Assembly (NCBI RefSeq): GCF_947492715.1
Contig: NZ_CANLNS010000006.1
Location: 1-64,000, forward strand
Source: an uncultured Psychroserpens sp.
GTDB lineage: Bacteria > Bacteroidota > Bacteroidia > Flavobacteriales > Flavobacteriaceae
Reading direction: 5' to 3'
DNA length: 64,000 nucleotides
The stretch's first letter is position 1; every line of letters begins with the position of its first letter. This document shows positions 37,124-46,064 of the stretch, in pieces. Made by a program: the position numbers and the translations under genes. The notes under the pieces were generated by a model. The model did not search any database. It saw only the letters and a program-made list of their open reading frames with translations, and was not told where the DNA came from.

Positions 37124-38266
37124 ATGCGTAGAAGATCTAAATTTATACTAATTTTTCTGTTTTTAATTCTAGCAGCTGGATTTATTTATTTTAAATCCCT
37201 TAAAACAAGGCACCAAGAATTGATAAAATCTAAGATTTATTACACATTAAATTTGGTTGATTCTGAATGGAAAAAAGAACTAAATGATTCTGAAGTCATT
37301 TTCACGTCCCCAACATTTGTGATCAGTAACATTTATAAATCAATGGAAGGTCCTAAGTCTGATCAATATGTTGTTATTGACGACTCTAATGAAGAATTAT
37401 TGTACCTCACTGCCTTTAAAACCAACGCTATATCTTCTGATGAAGCTCGTAACCTTTCAAACGACTTTGTATGTCACACTAATTTCGAATATCGCGATGC
37501 CGAGCATTACAACCGTTGGAATATGACAGATCGCATCAATTCTCAATATCCAAGGATAACATCAATAAGTAATGGCGTTGAAAATTTTAAACTCCCAGAG
37601 GGTTTTGGGTTTCCGGTGTTCTCTAATGAACGTCTATTTATAAATGCGCAAGCTCTAAATCATAATATTACTGACTCCTCTTTTCATATTAAACACAAAA
37701 TTGAAATTGGATACACAAAGCACAGTCAAAAACCTTTAATTCCACTTCAGCCAAAAACTGTATTTATGATGTTTCCTTTTGATCCTAATAATCCCGATAA
37801 AGGACCAACTGAACAATTACCAAATGCTTGTATTCCTGTGGAAACAAAAAATCACACCTACATTGATACTAAAGGCAATCCGTTGTCTGGTCATTGGATT
37901 ATTAAACCAGGAAAACATAATTACGCGTATGACGCCTCTTCACAACTTCATATAAAGGACAGTATTAGGTTACATCAAATTACATCACATTTACATCCCT
38001 TTGCGAATAGATTTGTACTCAAAGACAAAACTACAAATCAAATTATCTACGATTGTAAGAGTGAAAATTTCGAGAATAAAATAGGTTTAAAACGAACACC
38101 TTCATTTTCTAGTGAAAAAGGTGTTTGGATGTATGAAGATCATACTTATGAGATGCTTCTTGAAGTTAACAATACAACAGATAAGGATCAAGAAATGATG
38201 GCTAGCATGGCTATTTTTTATTACGACGACGCTATGGAAAAAAAGATAAACGAACTCAAATTCTAG
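37124..38266 (+). CDS. Membrane-anchored protein resembling copper type II ascorbate-dependent monooxygenases
   Basis: A 380 aa protein with an N-terminal anchor (ILIFLFLILAAGFIYF) and an extracytoplasmic part. The pattern recalls the PHM/DBH fold: an N-lobe with C117-H118 and a later LPEGFGFPVFS...LNH180N segment, and a C-lobe with H289-x-H291 in SHLHPFANRFV, then a Met-rich strand (M358, M359, M362) in DQEMMASMAIFYY. In PHM the CuB site is H-x-H plus a downstream Met, which fits. The usual HHM of the CuA site is not clearly seen. The SCO1-type gene starts 4 bases downstream, which supports a copper role. Substrate unknown; the fold call is inference from motif spacing. Confidence 0.6.
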   Translation: MRRRSKFILIFLFLILAAGFIYFKSLKTRHQELIKSKIYYTLNLVDSEWKKELNDSEVIFTSPTFVISNIYKSMEGPKSDQYVVIDDSNEELLYLTAFKTNAISSDEARNLSNDFVCHTNFEYRDAEHYNRWNMTDRINSQYPRITSISNGVENFKLPEGFGFPVFSNERLFINAQALNHNITDSSFHIKHKIEIGYTKHSQKPLIPLQPKTVFMMFPFDPNNPDKGPTEQLPNACIPVETKNHTYIDTKGNPLSGHWIIKPGKHNYAYDASSQLHIKDSIRLHQITSHLHPFANRFVLKDKTTNQIIYDCKSENFENKIGLKRTPSFSSEKGVWMYEDHTYEMLLEVNNTTDKDQEMMASMAIFYYDDAMEKKINELKF

Positions 38267-38270
38267 TCTT

Positions 38271-38867
38271 TTGAAACTTCAAATTTTTATACTAGTATTT
38301 TTAGTGCTTATGTCTTGTAAAAAAGACACAAACGCACTCCCAATACTAAGTTACAATTATGTAAACGGAGCTAAAGAACTTTATAAAATTGACAGTTTCG
38401 AATTTACAAATCAGGATGGGAATTTGATCACATCCGATTCAACCAAAGGCTATGTGCATACCATGAATTTCTTCTTCACGAGTTGCCCTTCTATTTGTCC
38501 TCCTATGCGCAACAAGCAACACGAGATTGTAGATACTTTTTCTTCAGAAGAAAATTTCAAACAATACTCAATATCCATTGATTACAAAAAAGATAGCGTT
38601 GGTCAACTCAAGCAATACGCTACCATTCATGATATCGATTCTAAGCAATGGCAATTATTAAGAGGTACATCAGAAATACAATTAGAACTTTTAGCGAGTA
38701 GGTTAAAAACCAACTTTAAACCCAATGAAGATGGTACAGATTTTTATCATTCAAGCTATGTGGCACTAATAGATAAAGAACAGTATATTAGAGGGTTCTA
38801 TAATATCCTTTTAAATGAAGAAGTCGAACTTTTAAAAGACGATATTAAAACGTTATTGGACGATTAA
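38271..38867 (+). CDS. SCO1/SenC-type copper chaperone lipoprotein
   Basis: A 198 aa lipoprotein (LVFLVLMSCKKD lipobox) with the SCO motif TSCPSICPP, and a later YHSSY carrying the conserved His; these three residues bind copper in SCO1. It is a thioredoxin-fold protein that matures copper centres. The start is TTG at 38271: it is the only start that keeps the whole signal peptide, and it follows the previous stop by 4 bases. SCO proteins usually serve cytochrome oxidase, but here the partner is probably the neighbouring putative copper enzyme. Confidence 0.85.
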   Translation: MKLQIFILVFLVLMSCKKDTNALPILSYNYVNGAKELYKIDSFEFTNQDGNLITSDSTKGYVHTMNFFFTSCPSICPPMRNKQHEIVDTFSSEENFKQYSISIDYKKDSVGQLKQYATIHDIDSKQWQLLRGTSEIQLELLASRLKTNFKPNEDGTDFYHSSYVALIDKEQYIRGFYNILLNEEVELLKDDIKTLLDD

Positions 38868-38875
38868 AATGTCTC

Positions 38876-39841
38876 TCAATATTTACAAAACTCATAAATA
38901 CCTACAACGTCATTTAGCCGTATTTCCTTATTCAAATAATTACCTTCTAAATCATAAACCCTCATTAAACTATAAGGCTTATTCATGGACCATCCGTTTC
39001 TCAATGTATGACCAACTACTATCTCATTATCATTTAACTGGTAACCCCCTCTTGTTAAGAATTTATTCTTCAAATCTGAACTCATTTCTAGTGCAACAAT
39101 CTTCTTTTTCAAAGTGACTGGGTTCACAACAAATAACGAATTACTAAAATACTGAGTGTAAGCTAATTCATTGTTAATTTCAAAAGCATCATGGAGTCCT
39201 TCACACTTGAAATGTTTTATACATTTTTTCTGATCATCTAAAACAACGAGACCTCCATATCTTTTTTTATTGATCTTAAGTTTCTTTCTAATCTTATTGA
39301 ACCTTGCCGTAGATTTCCCTAAATAAGATATAAACATTCTTTTGGAGCTTTCATGAACACTGTTGATATGATGTTGATGGAGCAGCGAGTCTTTTTTAGT
39401 CATGATGTTATAGCTCGTTTCACTATCATAACTACTTTGTAGTGTTTTTTCTGTTTTCTTGTTTAATCCCCATCCAAACCAAAACGGTTCAACATGTTTT
39501 GATTTTAGGTCAACTTCAAAAACGGCATCGAGGTTTGTATTAGCTAAAAACAACTTATCATTTGTAACACACAAGCCATGAACATCAGAAAACTGATGAT
39601 GAGCAATCACCTCTTCAACTGTTAAACCAGGCAATGAAAACCTAATCAATCTATCCCATGTGGCCATCCAAAATTCATCATTCACACGCTTAACACCAGC
39701 AAAACCTAATTTGTTACTTGGAATATCTTCAGAAAACAACTCTTTGTATTGTCTTTTTTCAATGACTTCTCCTTTGTCAAAATCAACAATTACAAACGTC
39801 GGATAATCGAAATGCCCTCTAACTGTAACAATAAATTTCAT
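38876..39841 (-). CDS. Beta-propeller-like protein of unknown function
   Basis: A 321 aa protein without a clear signal peptide. It shows repeated short strands such as FIVTVRGHFDYPTF, DEFWMATWDRLIRF, DKLFLANTNLDAVFEVD and NELAYTQYFSNSLFVV, as in NHL or six-bladed propellers. Several His and Trp in a His-rich patch (LLHQHHINSVH) are odd. No family recognised. It ends tail to tail with the SCO gene (8-base gap), and lies 80 bases after the MoxR gene. Confidence 0.65.
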   Translation of the reverse strand: MKFIVTVRGHFDYPTFVIVDFDKGEVIEKRQYKELFSEDIPSNKLGFAGVKRVNDEFWMATWDRLIRFSLPGLTVEEVIAHHQFSDVHGLCVTNDKLFLANTNLDAVFEVDLKSKHVEPFWFGWGLNKKTEKTLQSSYDSETSYNIMTKKDSLLHQHHINSVHESSKRMFISYLGKSTARFNKIRKKLKINKKRYGGLVVLDDQKKCIKHFKCEGLHDAFEINNELAYTQYFSNSLFVVNPVTLKKKIVALEMSSDLKNKFLTRGGYQLNDNEIVVGHTLRNGWSMNKPYSLMRVYDLEGNYLNKEIRLNDVVGIYEFCKY

Positions 39842-39921
39842 ACTAAATAAGAATTACGTCAAAACCTAAAAATAAAACACTAGGTCAACTTGAGTACTAT
39901 AAATTCGAGGATAGGATACTA

Positions 39922-40875
39922 TTAAAATAGACTCTTAATGATTTGATCATCACTAATACCCTCGGCTTCAGCCTTATAATTTTTAATAATTCTATGACGA
40001 AGAATACCTGAAGCTACAGCCTGAATGTTTTCAATATCTGGTGAGAATTTACCATTAATTGCGGCATGTGTTTTTGATGCTAACACCAAATTTTGAGATG
40101 CTCTTGGTCCTGCTCCCCAATCTACAAACTCAGATACTAAATCTGATGCAGTAGATGTATTTGGTCTAGTTTTCGCCACCATACCTACGGCATACTCAAT
40201 AACGTTATCAGCCACAGGAATACGACGTATTACATTTTGAAAATCAATAATCTCTTGAGCTGTAAACAGTGCATTTACTTTAGCCTGTACATCTGTAGTG
40301 GTCGATTTTACCACTTCAACTTCCTCCTTGAACGAAGGGTAATCAAGATTAATGGCAAACATAAAACGGTCTAATTGCGCTTCTGGTAAAGGATAAGTTC
40401 CTTCTTGTTCAATTGGGTTTTGAGTGGCTAAAACGAAATATGGCAAACTCAGTTTATAATGATGTCCTGAAACTGTAACCGCTCGTTCTTGCATTGCTTC
40501 TAGCAAAGCAGCCTGTGTTTTAGGAGGCGTACGGTTAATCTCATCTGCCAAAATAATGTTTGCAAAGATGGGCCCTTTAATAAATTTAAACTGTCTGTTC
40601 TCATCTAGGATTTCACTTCCTAAAATATCGCTAGGCATTAAATCTGGTGTAAACTGAATACGTTTAAAATCTAAACCAAGCGCCTGAGCAATAGTATTAA
40701 CCATTAAGGTTTTTGCTAGCCCAGGAACACCGATTAACAAGGAATGTCCTCCAGAAAAAATAGAAATCAAAATCTGATTAACAACATCATCCTGTCCAAC
40801 AATAACTTTGGAAATTTCGGTTTTTAGGGCATTATATTTTTTTACAAACTGTTCAATTGCAGCGACGTCAGACAT
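39922..40875 (-). CDS. MoxR-type AAA+ ATPase
   Basis: A 317 aa AAA+ ATPase of the MoxR family, with the Walker A segment GVPGLAKTL, Walker B ILADEINRTPPKTQAALLEAMQE, and sensor ATQNPIEQEGTYPLPEAQLDRF. Members act as chaperones, often with VWA-domain partners, in assembly or maturation of envelope or metal enzymes. It is the last gene of the periplasmic folding operon, with a 1-base gap to the SurA-like gene. No VWA gene follows in this window. Confidence 0.93.
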   Translation of the reverse strand: MSDVAAIEQFVKKYNALKTEISKVIVGQDDVVNQILISIFSGGHSLLIGVPGLAKTLMVNTIAQALGLDFKRIQFTPDLMPSDILGSEILDENRQFKFIKGPIFANIILADEINRTPPKTQAALLEAMQERAVTVSGHHYKLSLPYFVLATQNPIEQEGTYPLPEAQLDRFMFAINLDYPSFKEEVEVVKSTTTDVQAKVNALFTAQEIIDFQNVIRRIPVADNVIEYAVGMVAKTRPNTSTASDLVSEFVDWGAGPRASQNLVLASKTHAAINGKFSPDIENIQAVASGILRHRIIKNYKAEAEGISDDQIIKSLF

Positions 40876-40876
40876 A

Positions 40877-42334
40877 TTATTTCTTTTCAGTTTTTAACCA
40901 GTTACTATTAAATTCACAATCTTTATAATCGTCAGAAATCTTCACATATGTATCATATATCTTTTCTTCTTGCCATTTCTGAATTTCTCTGAATTGCTTT
41001 TCCTGAAGCGCCAGATTTTTAATCTTTAAATAATCACGTGCAAAATCTGCTTTGTGTTCATCTACTCTATCAGTAACCGTTAATATTTTAAACTTAATAG
41101 GGTTTATTCTGTCTTGATCTTGTAATACCAAACTAATCTCATCATCCTTTAGGTCTTGAATCTGGCCATAAAGTTCTGGATCCATCTTTGTCAACTCCAT
41201 ACTAGAATCTTGAGTATATGGGTTGATAAGTTCTCCGCCATTATATTTAGTTTCTTTTTCATCACTAAACTCAAGAGCTGCATCTGCAAATGTTAGGTCA
41301 CCCGATTGGATACGATCTCTCACTTTAGTAATCTTTTCTTTAGCAGCCAATATTGAAGACTCTGTAATTTCTGGACGAATTAAAATATGTCTTACGTCAT
41401 ATTCCTGTCCTCTAATCTTCTCTAGTAATATAATATGATACCCGAAGTCTGTTTCAAAAGGTTCTGAAATTTCACCTTCTTGCAAAGAGAAAGCAACATC
41501 TCGAAATTCCTTTACCATTTGAGGACGTTTCCTGTTTAAGGTATACATACCTCCCTTACTACGTGCAGCCTTGTCATCAGAATAAAATACAGCCTTTGTA
41601 GTAAAGCTGGCTCCATTCTCAATAACATCTGCCTTATATTCTTTTAATTTATCAATAGCATCTTGCTTAGCTTCTTCACTAATTTCAGGAATTACCACAA
41701 TCTGAGCTACTTTAAGTTCTGTTCCAAATTCTGGTCTCTCCTCTTCAGGAATACTATTAAAATACTCTCTTACTTCCTCTGGAGTTACCTCAACATCTGC
41801 AATAATTTTCCTCTGCATGTCACCAGCAAGTTTTGCATTTTTGTTGATTTCAAACATTTCCTCACGTAAACTCTCTTCACTATCCTTATTATAAAACTCT
41901 AAAAGTTCTTTCATAGAACCTCCTTTTTGTTCTAAAAAGGTATTCATTTGCTGCTCTATATTAGAACGAATTTCTAATTCATTTACTGTAATACTATCTT
42001 GAATAGCATGATGTGCATAAAGCTTATCTTCCAGCAGTTTTCCGAAAAGTTGACATCTGGTAATCTCTGCTATAGAAACACCTCTGGCCTGTAGCTGAAT
42101 GTATTCTTTGTCGATATCAGAATCTAAAACCACAAAATCTCCAACAACAGCAGCAACGCCATCTACCTTTTTTCTGGCCGATGTTTGTGTTGAATCCATT
42201 TTCTTTTTAGAGTTATCTACTTCATCCTGAATAATCTCTTGCGCTAATGAAACATTTACAGTACATACGCATGCAATGATTGCCACGAGAACCGATTTAG
42301 TTGTAAACTTCAAATTGTTTGTTTTTAATTGCAT
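40877..42334 (-). CDS. SurA-like periplasmic peptidyl-prolyl isomerase
   Basis: A 485 aa exported chaperone. An N-terminal signal peptide (KFTTKSVLVAIIACVCTVNVSLAQ) precedes a SurA N-terminal helical domain (about 45-180, with VDGVAAVVGDFVVLDSDIDKEY) and two parvulin-type PpiC domains (about 195-300 and 300-410, with ARSKGGMYTLNRK and DVRHILIRPE). It would deliver outer-membrane proteins to the BAM complex. The ATG at 42334 is preferred to a TTG at 42355. It overlaps the end of the upstream gene by 38 bases. Confidence 0.9.
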   Translation of the reverse strand: MQLKTNNLKFTTKSVLVAIIACVCTVNVSLAQEIIQDEVDNSKKKMDSTQTSARKKVDGVAAVVGDFVVLDSDIDKEYIQLQARGVSIAEITRCQLFGKLLEDKLYAHHAIQDSITVNELEIRSNIEQQMNTFLEQKGGSMKELLEFYNKDSEESLREEMFEINKNAKLAGDMQRKIIADVEVTPEEVREYFNSIPEEERPEFGTELKVAQIVVIPEISEEAKQDAIDKLKEYKADVIENGASFTTKAVFYSDDKAARSKGGMYTLNRKRPQMVKEFRDVAFSLQEGEISEPFETDFGYHIILLEKIRGQEYDVRHILIRPEITESSILAAKEKITKVRDRIQSGDLTFADAALEFSDEKETKYNGGELINPYTQDSSMELTKMDPELYGQIQDLKDDEISLVLQDQDRINPIKFKILTVTDRVDEHKADFARDYLKIKNLALQEKQFREIQKWQEEKIYDTYVKISDDYKDCEFNSNWLKTEKK

Positions 42335-43148
42335 CTTTGGTAATATCTTTTTCAAGCTGTTTTATCAACTCTAATTTTCTTTTGTTAATTACAATCTGTT
42401 TAATGGTAGGTTTTACATACTCTAAAGGCGCTAGATCGTTTTGTGATAATACGTCTTTAATTTGCATCAAATATAGGTCTAATGAATCTTTGAGTTGTAC
42501 AAAATTAGATTTTTTTAACAGTTCTTTTTTGTTTTCAGAATTTAGAACATTAATTTTTTCGGTGATTTGTGACGCTTTAATCCACATTGAATCATTAAGT
42601 GAGAAGCTCTTAAATTGAACAGAGATAGAATCGAGATACCTTTTGTCTTCGGTATTAAACCTTCTAAATCGCTCTTCGATTTCATCTTCATTTATAGCAT
42701 TTTGAGGAATTGTAATATATCGAAACTTAACCAGTTCTTCATTGAGTTTAAACACTTCTTGGTTAGCTTCGTATACTTGCCTAGCTTGAGTTTCATCTAC
42801 GAGTGTATCGATACTTTTTATAACTAAAGCTTCTAAGTAAGCTTTGGTATACAAATCCATTTTATATTGATCGACCAACTTATTAAAATCAGATTGCTTT
42901 TGCTCTGGTAAATTTCGTTCTGCACCATCTAACAACAGTTGTTGTGTTGCCCATCGAATTATAAAACCACTTACAATTTGCGTGCTATCTTCTTTAGCAG
43001 TTCCGTCTGCCACCAAATCTTTAATATCTTCTTGATACAAGTAGTTTTCTCCTACTCTCGCCACAGGAATTCTATCATCTGCCTCTTTAAAAAAATCACA
43101 AGACACCAGCGCACATGCAAGAAGTATTAAAACAACTCTCTCCTTCAA
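42297..43148 (-). CDS. Lipoprotein of the periplasmic folding operon
   Basis: A 283 aa lipoprotein (MKERVVLILLACALVSCDFF). The body is mostly helical, with the parvulin-helper-like opening DRIPVARVGENYLYQEDI that resembles the start of PpiC/SurA proteins, but it lacks a visible PPIase domain. It is probably a chaperone-like partner of the two isomerases. It lies 2 bases after the large PPIase gene and overlaps the SurA-like gene. Confidence 0.8.
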   Translation of the reverse strand: MKERVVLILLACALVSCDFFKEADDRIPVARVGENYLYQEDIKDLVADGTAKEDSTQIVSGFIIRWATQQLLLDGAERNLPEQKQSDFNKLVDQYKMDLYTKAYLEALVIKSIDTLVDETQARQVYEANQEVFKLNEELVKFRYITIPQNAINEDEIEERFRRFNTEDKRYLDSISVQFKSFSLNDSMWIKASQITEKINVLNSENKKELLKKSNFVQLKDSLDLYLMQIKDVLSQNDLAPLEYVKPTIKQIVINKRKLELIKQLEKDITKDAIKNKQFEVYN

Positions 43149-43150
43149 AA

Positions 43151-45094
43151 TTAATTATTTAGTATTTGTTTTTTTACACGCTTCAAAACAGCGTTATTGT
43201 GCTTTATCTTAAAACGTTGATTTAATCCTTGTACCCAATTATCTTCAATAAAGCCTTGATAGTCACTAACAGCCTTTCCTCTAGCCTCATCTAGGGTTTT
43301 TGGTTGAGCAGGTAATATCCCATTCACTTTTATAACATGAAATGCGTCATTATGTTTGTATACTTTAGAAATACCTGCTTTAAAATCGAAGTCTTCAGGT
43401 AATGCTTGATTACCCGATTCAAAGATATCAGCTGTAGAAATCACGTTCAAATCATCTTTCGTATTCATTTGAGACATCACATCTTCTACCGAAGTACCAT
43501 TTTCAAGCTCTCGTTTTATCTTCTTCATCGTTTTTTCAGAAGCCGAAGACAATATAATCCCATCTACTCTATCTTTCCAAACGTACTTTGATCTATTATT
43601 TTCAAAAAACTCCTTTAACCCTAAAGTATCCTTAGAAGCTCTATTCCACACTTCTTTTTCCATTAAGTCAAACAATAGCAAACCATCGCGATATTCTTTT
43701 AAAACAAAAGCAAAATCTTCGTTTTCATATTCAAGATTATCTTCGTGATATTTTAATACTTGAGTTTCATAAAAAGCACTAAATTCAGTTTGAACTAAGG
43801 TTTTAATATTTGCCCTTCTATTGTAATATTTGCGCTGATTCTTCATTAAATAGCCTAGAAATTCTTTATTAGATATTTTTAAATCTCTAATAGTCATTAT
43901 CGTTGGGTCTCCATTAAAATCTTCAGGTGCCTTCCATGCTTGCTTAAAATAGGAGTCGTTCAAAATACCCTCGAAATAAGCCAGTTGATCATTATCTTTT
44001 TCAACCTTGTACTTTGCCGCTAATTTTTTAACCAATGCAGAATTAATGAGCTTGGATCTAGAATCTCGCTTTACCCTATTTTGAAGCTGAACCTTAACAT
44101 CTTCAAAAGGTTGTATTCCTGTTTTACGAATCAACTTTACAATATGCCAACCATAATCTGTTTTAAACGGTTTAGAGATATCACCTTCATTTTCTAAAGA
44201 GAACGCTACATCTTCAAATTCTTTAGAACTCAATTGTCCTCCTGTAAAAGGAGCCAATGCTCCTCCTTTTTTAGACGAACTTTTGTCATCCGAAAATTGT
44301 TTAGCTAAAGATTCGAATTTTTCCCCTTGTTCAATTTTCTTATAAATTTGATAGATTCTTTTTTCAGGAACCACAGTCGTATCTTTTTGTGTATTCGCCA
44401 CCATAATATGCGCAACTGTAGCTTCTCCTAGTGATTTACGCTTATCAAATACTTTAACTATATGATATCCAAACCGTGTTCTAAATGGCATGGACACTTC
44501 GCCTATTTCAGTATTAAACGCAACAGTTTCAAAAGGATATACCATTTTAAATCCTCCAAAGTAACCCAAATCTTCTGCAAAGATGGTTTTACCATCGTGC
44601 ACGTCTTTTTGTACTGTGGCATAACCCTCATTTAAAATACGTTCACGTAATTTTAAAAGTTGGTTGTACACGGCCGTAGTATCGGTCTCTGTTTCATCAA
44701 TTCTAACTAATATATGAGATGCTTTAACATCGTTAGTTGTTCTGTCATAAGCCTCTCTTACCAACGCATCTGTAACCTTATTATCAGACATGAAATTTCG
44801 CGTTAGCTGTTTTTTATAATTATTAAACTCTCTTAAGTAGTTAGGGTCTTTATCAAGATCTAATCGACGTGCTTCTTTAACCTTCAGTTGATAGTTAACA
44901 AAAAGATCTAGGTAAGCATCAATATCTTTCTGAGTTTCATCTTTGACTAAATCTAGATTTTTGTTATAAACTCTAATAAATTCTGTTGCCATAACAGGCT
45001 CTCCGTCTACCGTAAACAGCACATCCTTATCCTTAACTTGAGCTTGACTCATAAGGCTTAAACAAAGAAAAGCAGTTGTAACCAATAATTTCAT
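43151..45094 (-). CDS. Large PpiC-type peptidyl-prolyl isomerase
   Basis: A 647 aa exported PPIase (signal peptide MKLLVTTAFLCLSLMSQAQ). Two parvulin domains are visible: about 120-225 (ASHILVRIDETETDTTAVYNQ, then LGYFGGFKMVYPFE) and 225-330 (VAHIMVANTQKD, KKGGALAPFTGGQLSSKEFE). The C-terminal half is a helical extension with a possible third degenerate domain (about 500-600). It is the first gene of the four-gene operon and has a full promoter. Confidence 0.92.
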   Translation of the reverse strand: MKLLVTTAFLCLSLMSQAQVKDKDVLFTVDGEPVMATEFIRVYNKNLDLVKDETQKDIDAYLDLFVNYQLKVKEARRLDLDKDPNYLREFNNYKKQLTRNFMSDNKVTDALVREAYDRTTNDVKASHILVRIDETETDTTAVYNQLLKLRERILNEGYATVQKDVHDGKTIFAEDLGYFGGFKMVYPFETVAFNTEIGEVSMPFRTRFGYHIVKVFDKRKSLGEATVAHIMVANTQKDTTVVPEKRIYQIYKKIEQGEKFESLAKQFSDDKSSSKKGGALAPFTGGQLSSKEFEDVAFSLENEGDISKPFKTDYGWHIVKLIRKTGIQPFEDVKVQLQNRVKRDSRSKLINSALVKKLAAKYKVEKDNDQLAYFEGILNDSYFKQAWKAPEDFNGDPTIMTIRDLKISNKEFLGYLMKNQRKYYNRRANIKTLVQTEFSAFYETQVLKYHEDNLEYENEDFAFVLKEYRDGLLLFDLMEKEVWNRASKDTLGLKEFFENNRSKYVWKDRVDGIILSSASEKTMKKIKRELENGTSVEDVMSQMNTKDDLNVISTADIFESGNQALPEDFDFKAGISKVYKHNDAFHVIKVNGILPAQPKTLDEARGKAVSDYQGFIEDNWVQGLNQRFKIKHNNAVLKRVKKQILNN

Positions 45095-45168
45095 ATGTAT
45101 ATTTTAATTTATAAATGGGTTAGAACGCCCATTGTGCTAAAAACTTAAGTTTTATAAGCTAATTTCAG

Positions 45169-45198
45169 CAAAAATAACATAATTAGCACACAAAACAA
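45169..45198 (-). promoter_or_regulatory. Promoter of the periplasmic folding operon
   Basis: On the minus strand TTG (45196-45198), exactly 19 bases, then TATTTTTG (45169-45176). It is 75 bases upstream of the PpiC start, leaving a 5' leader of about 65 bases. Confidence 0.65.
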
Positions 45199-45374
45199 GT
45201 TGCTTTTTGCAAACGAATAGGATTCCTTTTTAGTATGAAATACATCTACGATGTCATTTATATTTAGATAAAAAATAGCCACTCGTCTAAAATTATGGTT
45301 ATTGAACTTTCATTAACATTGAGTTTCCAAAAAACTAACTACATTTAAAACTGAATAATCCCTCTAGATTCAAA

Positions 45375-45830
45375 ATGAAATACATTACAGAAATTAAGGT
45401 CAAAGTGCCATTGGATGAGTTCATAAAAAAAATGGATAATGTTGAAAACATGAAACATTGGCAGCGCGGATTAGTATCTGCTGAACATATTTCTGGAAAT
45501 CCTGGTGAGTTAGGTGCTAAAATAAAACTACGCTATAAATTTGGTAGACGTAACATGGAACTTATTGAAACCATAACCAAACGAAACTTCCCTAACGAAT
45601 TTCATGCTAACTACACATCCAAAAGCGTTCATAACGTTCAAAGAAACTATTTTGAGAAGACAAGTGACGGATTTACAAAATGGACTTCCAAAAGTGAATT
45701 TTTACCACTAAATTTGGTGATGAGAATTATGTTGTTTTTAATGCCAAGTTCATTTAAAAAGCAAACACTTAAATATATGCAAGATTTCAAAAATTTTGCT
45801 GAAGAAGGAACATCTGTCGCCAATGCGTAA
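45375..45830 (+). CDS. SRPBCC-fold protein
   Basis: A 151 aa protein with the START/SRPBCC (polyketide cyclase-like) pattern: a first strand YITEIKVKVPLDEFIKKMDN, then NMKHWQRGL and the C-terminal helix FKKQTLKYMQDFKNFAEEG. Such proteins bind hydrophobic ligands; the ligand is unknown. Its stop overlaps the next gene's ATG by 8 bases. Confidence 0.7.
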   Translation: MKYITEIKVKVPLDEFIKKMDNVENMKHWQRGLVSAEHISGNPGELGAKIKLRYKFGRRNMELIETITKRNFPNEFHANYTSKSVHNVQRNYFEKTSDGFTKWTSKSEFLPLNLVMRIMLFLMPSSFKKQTLKYMQDFKNFAEEGTSVANA

Positions 45831-46059
45831 ACTAAAACTAATTTGGGATTTTCGAGGCCCCGATGCTTTAAAAATTGCTGAACACCACGAAAAACATTTA
45901 AAAGAATATTGCGTTATTCAAAATACCAACTTTAATATTACTGGGTTTGAACAACGCTCTAACCTCCATTCTGTTGCATTTATGGTTGTTACAGATGATG
46001 AAATGAAACCTATCAGAGATGCACTTAAACCTCATCGAGGAGAAATATATTCAGAATAA
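45823..46059 (+). CDS. Small conserved protein of unknown function (78 aa)
   Basis: A 78 aa protein, MRKLKLIWDFRGPDA..., with a HHEKHL segment and a short C-terminal KPHRGEIYSE end. It resembles small alpha/beta proteins of Flavobacteriaceae. The ATG at 45823 overlaps the SRPBCC stop (ATGCGTAA), so the two are translationally coupled. No function can be assigned. Confidence 0.65.
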   Translation: MRKLKLIWDFRGPDALKIAEHHEKHLKEYCVIQNTNFNITGFEQRSNLHSVAFMVVTDDEMKPIRDALKPHRGEIYSE

Positions 46060-46064
46060 AAACT

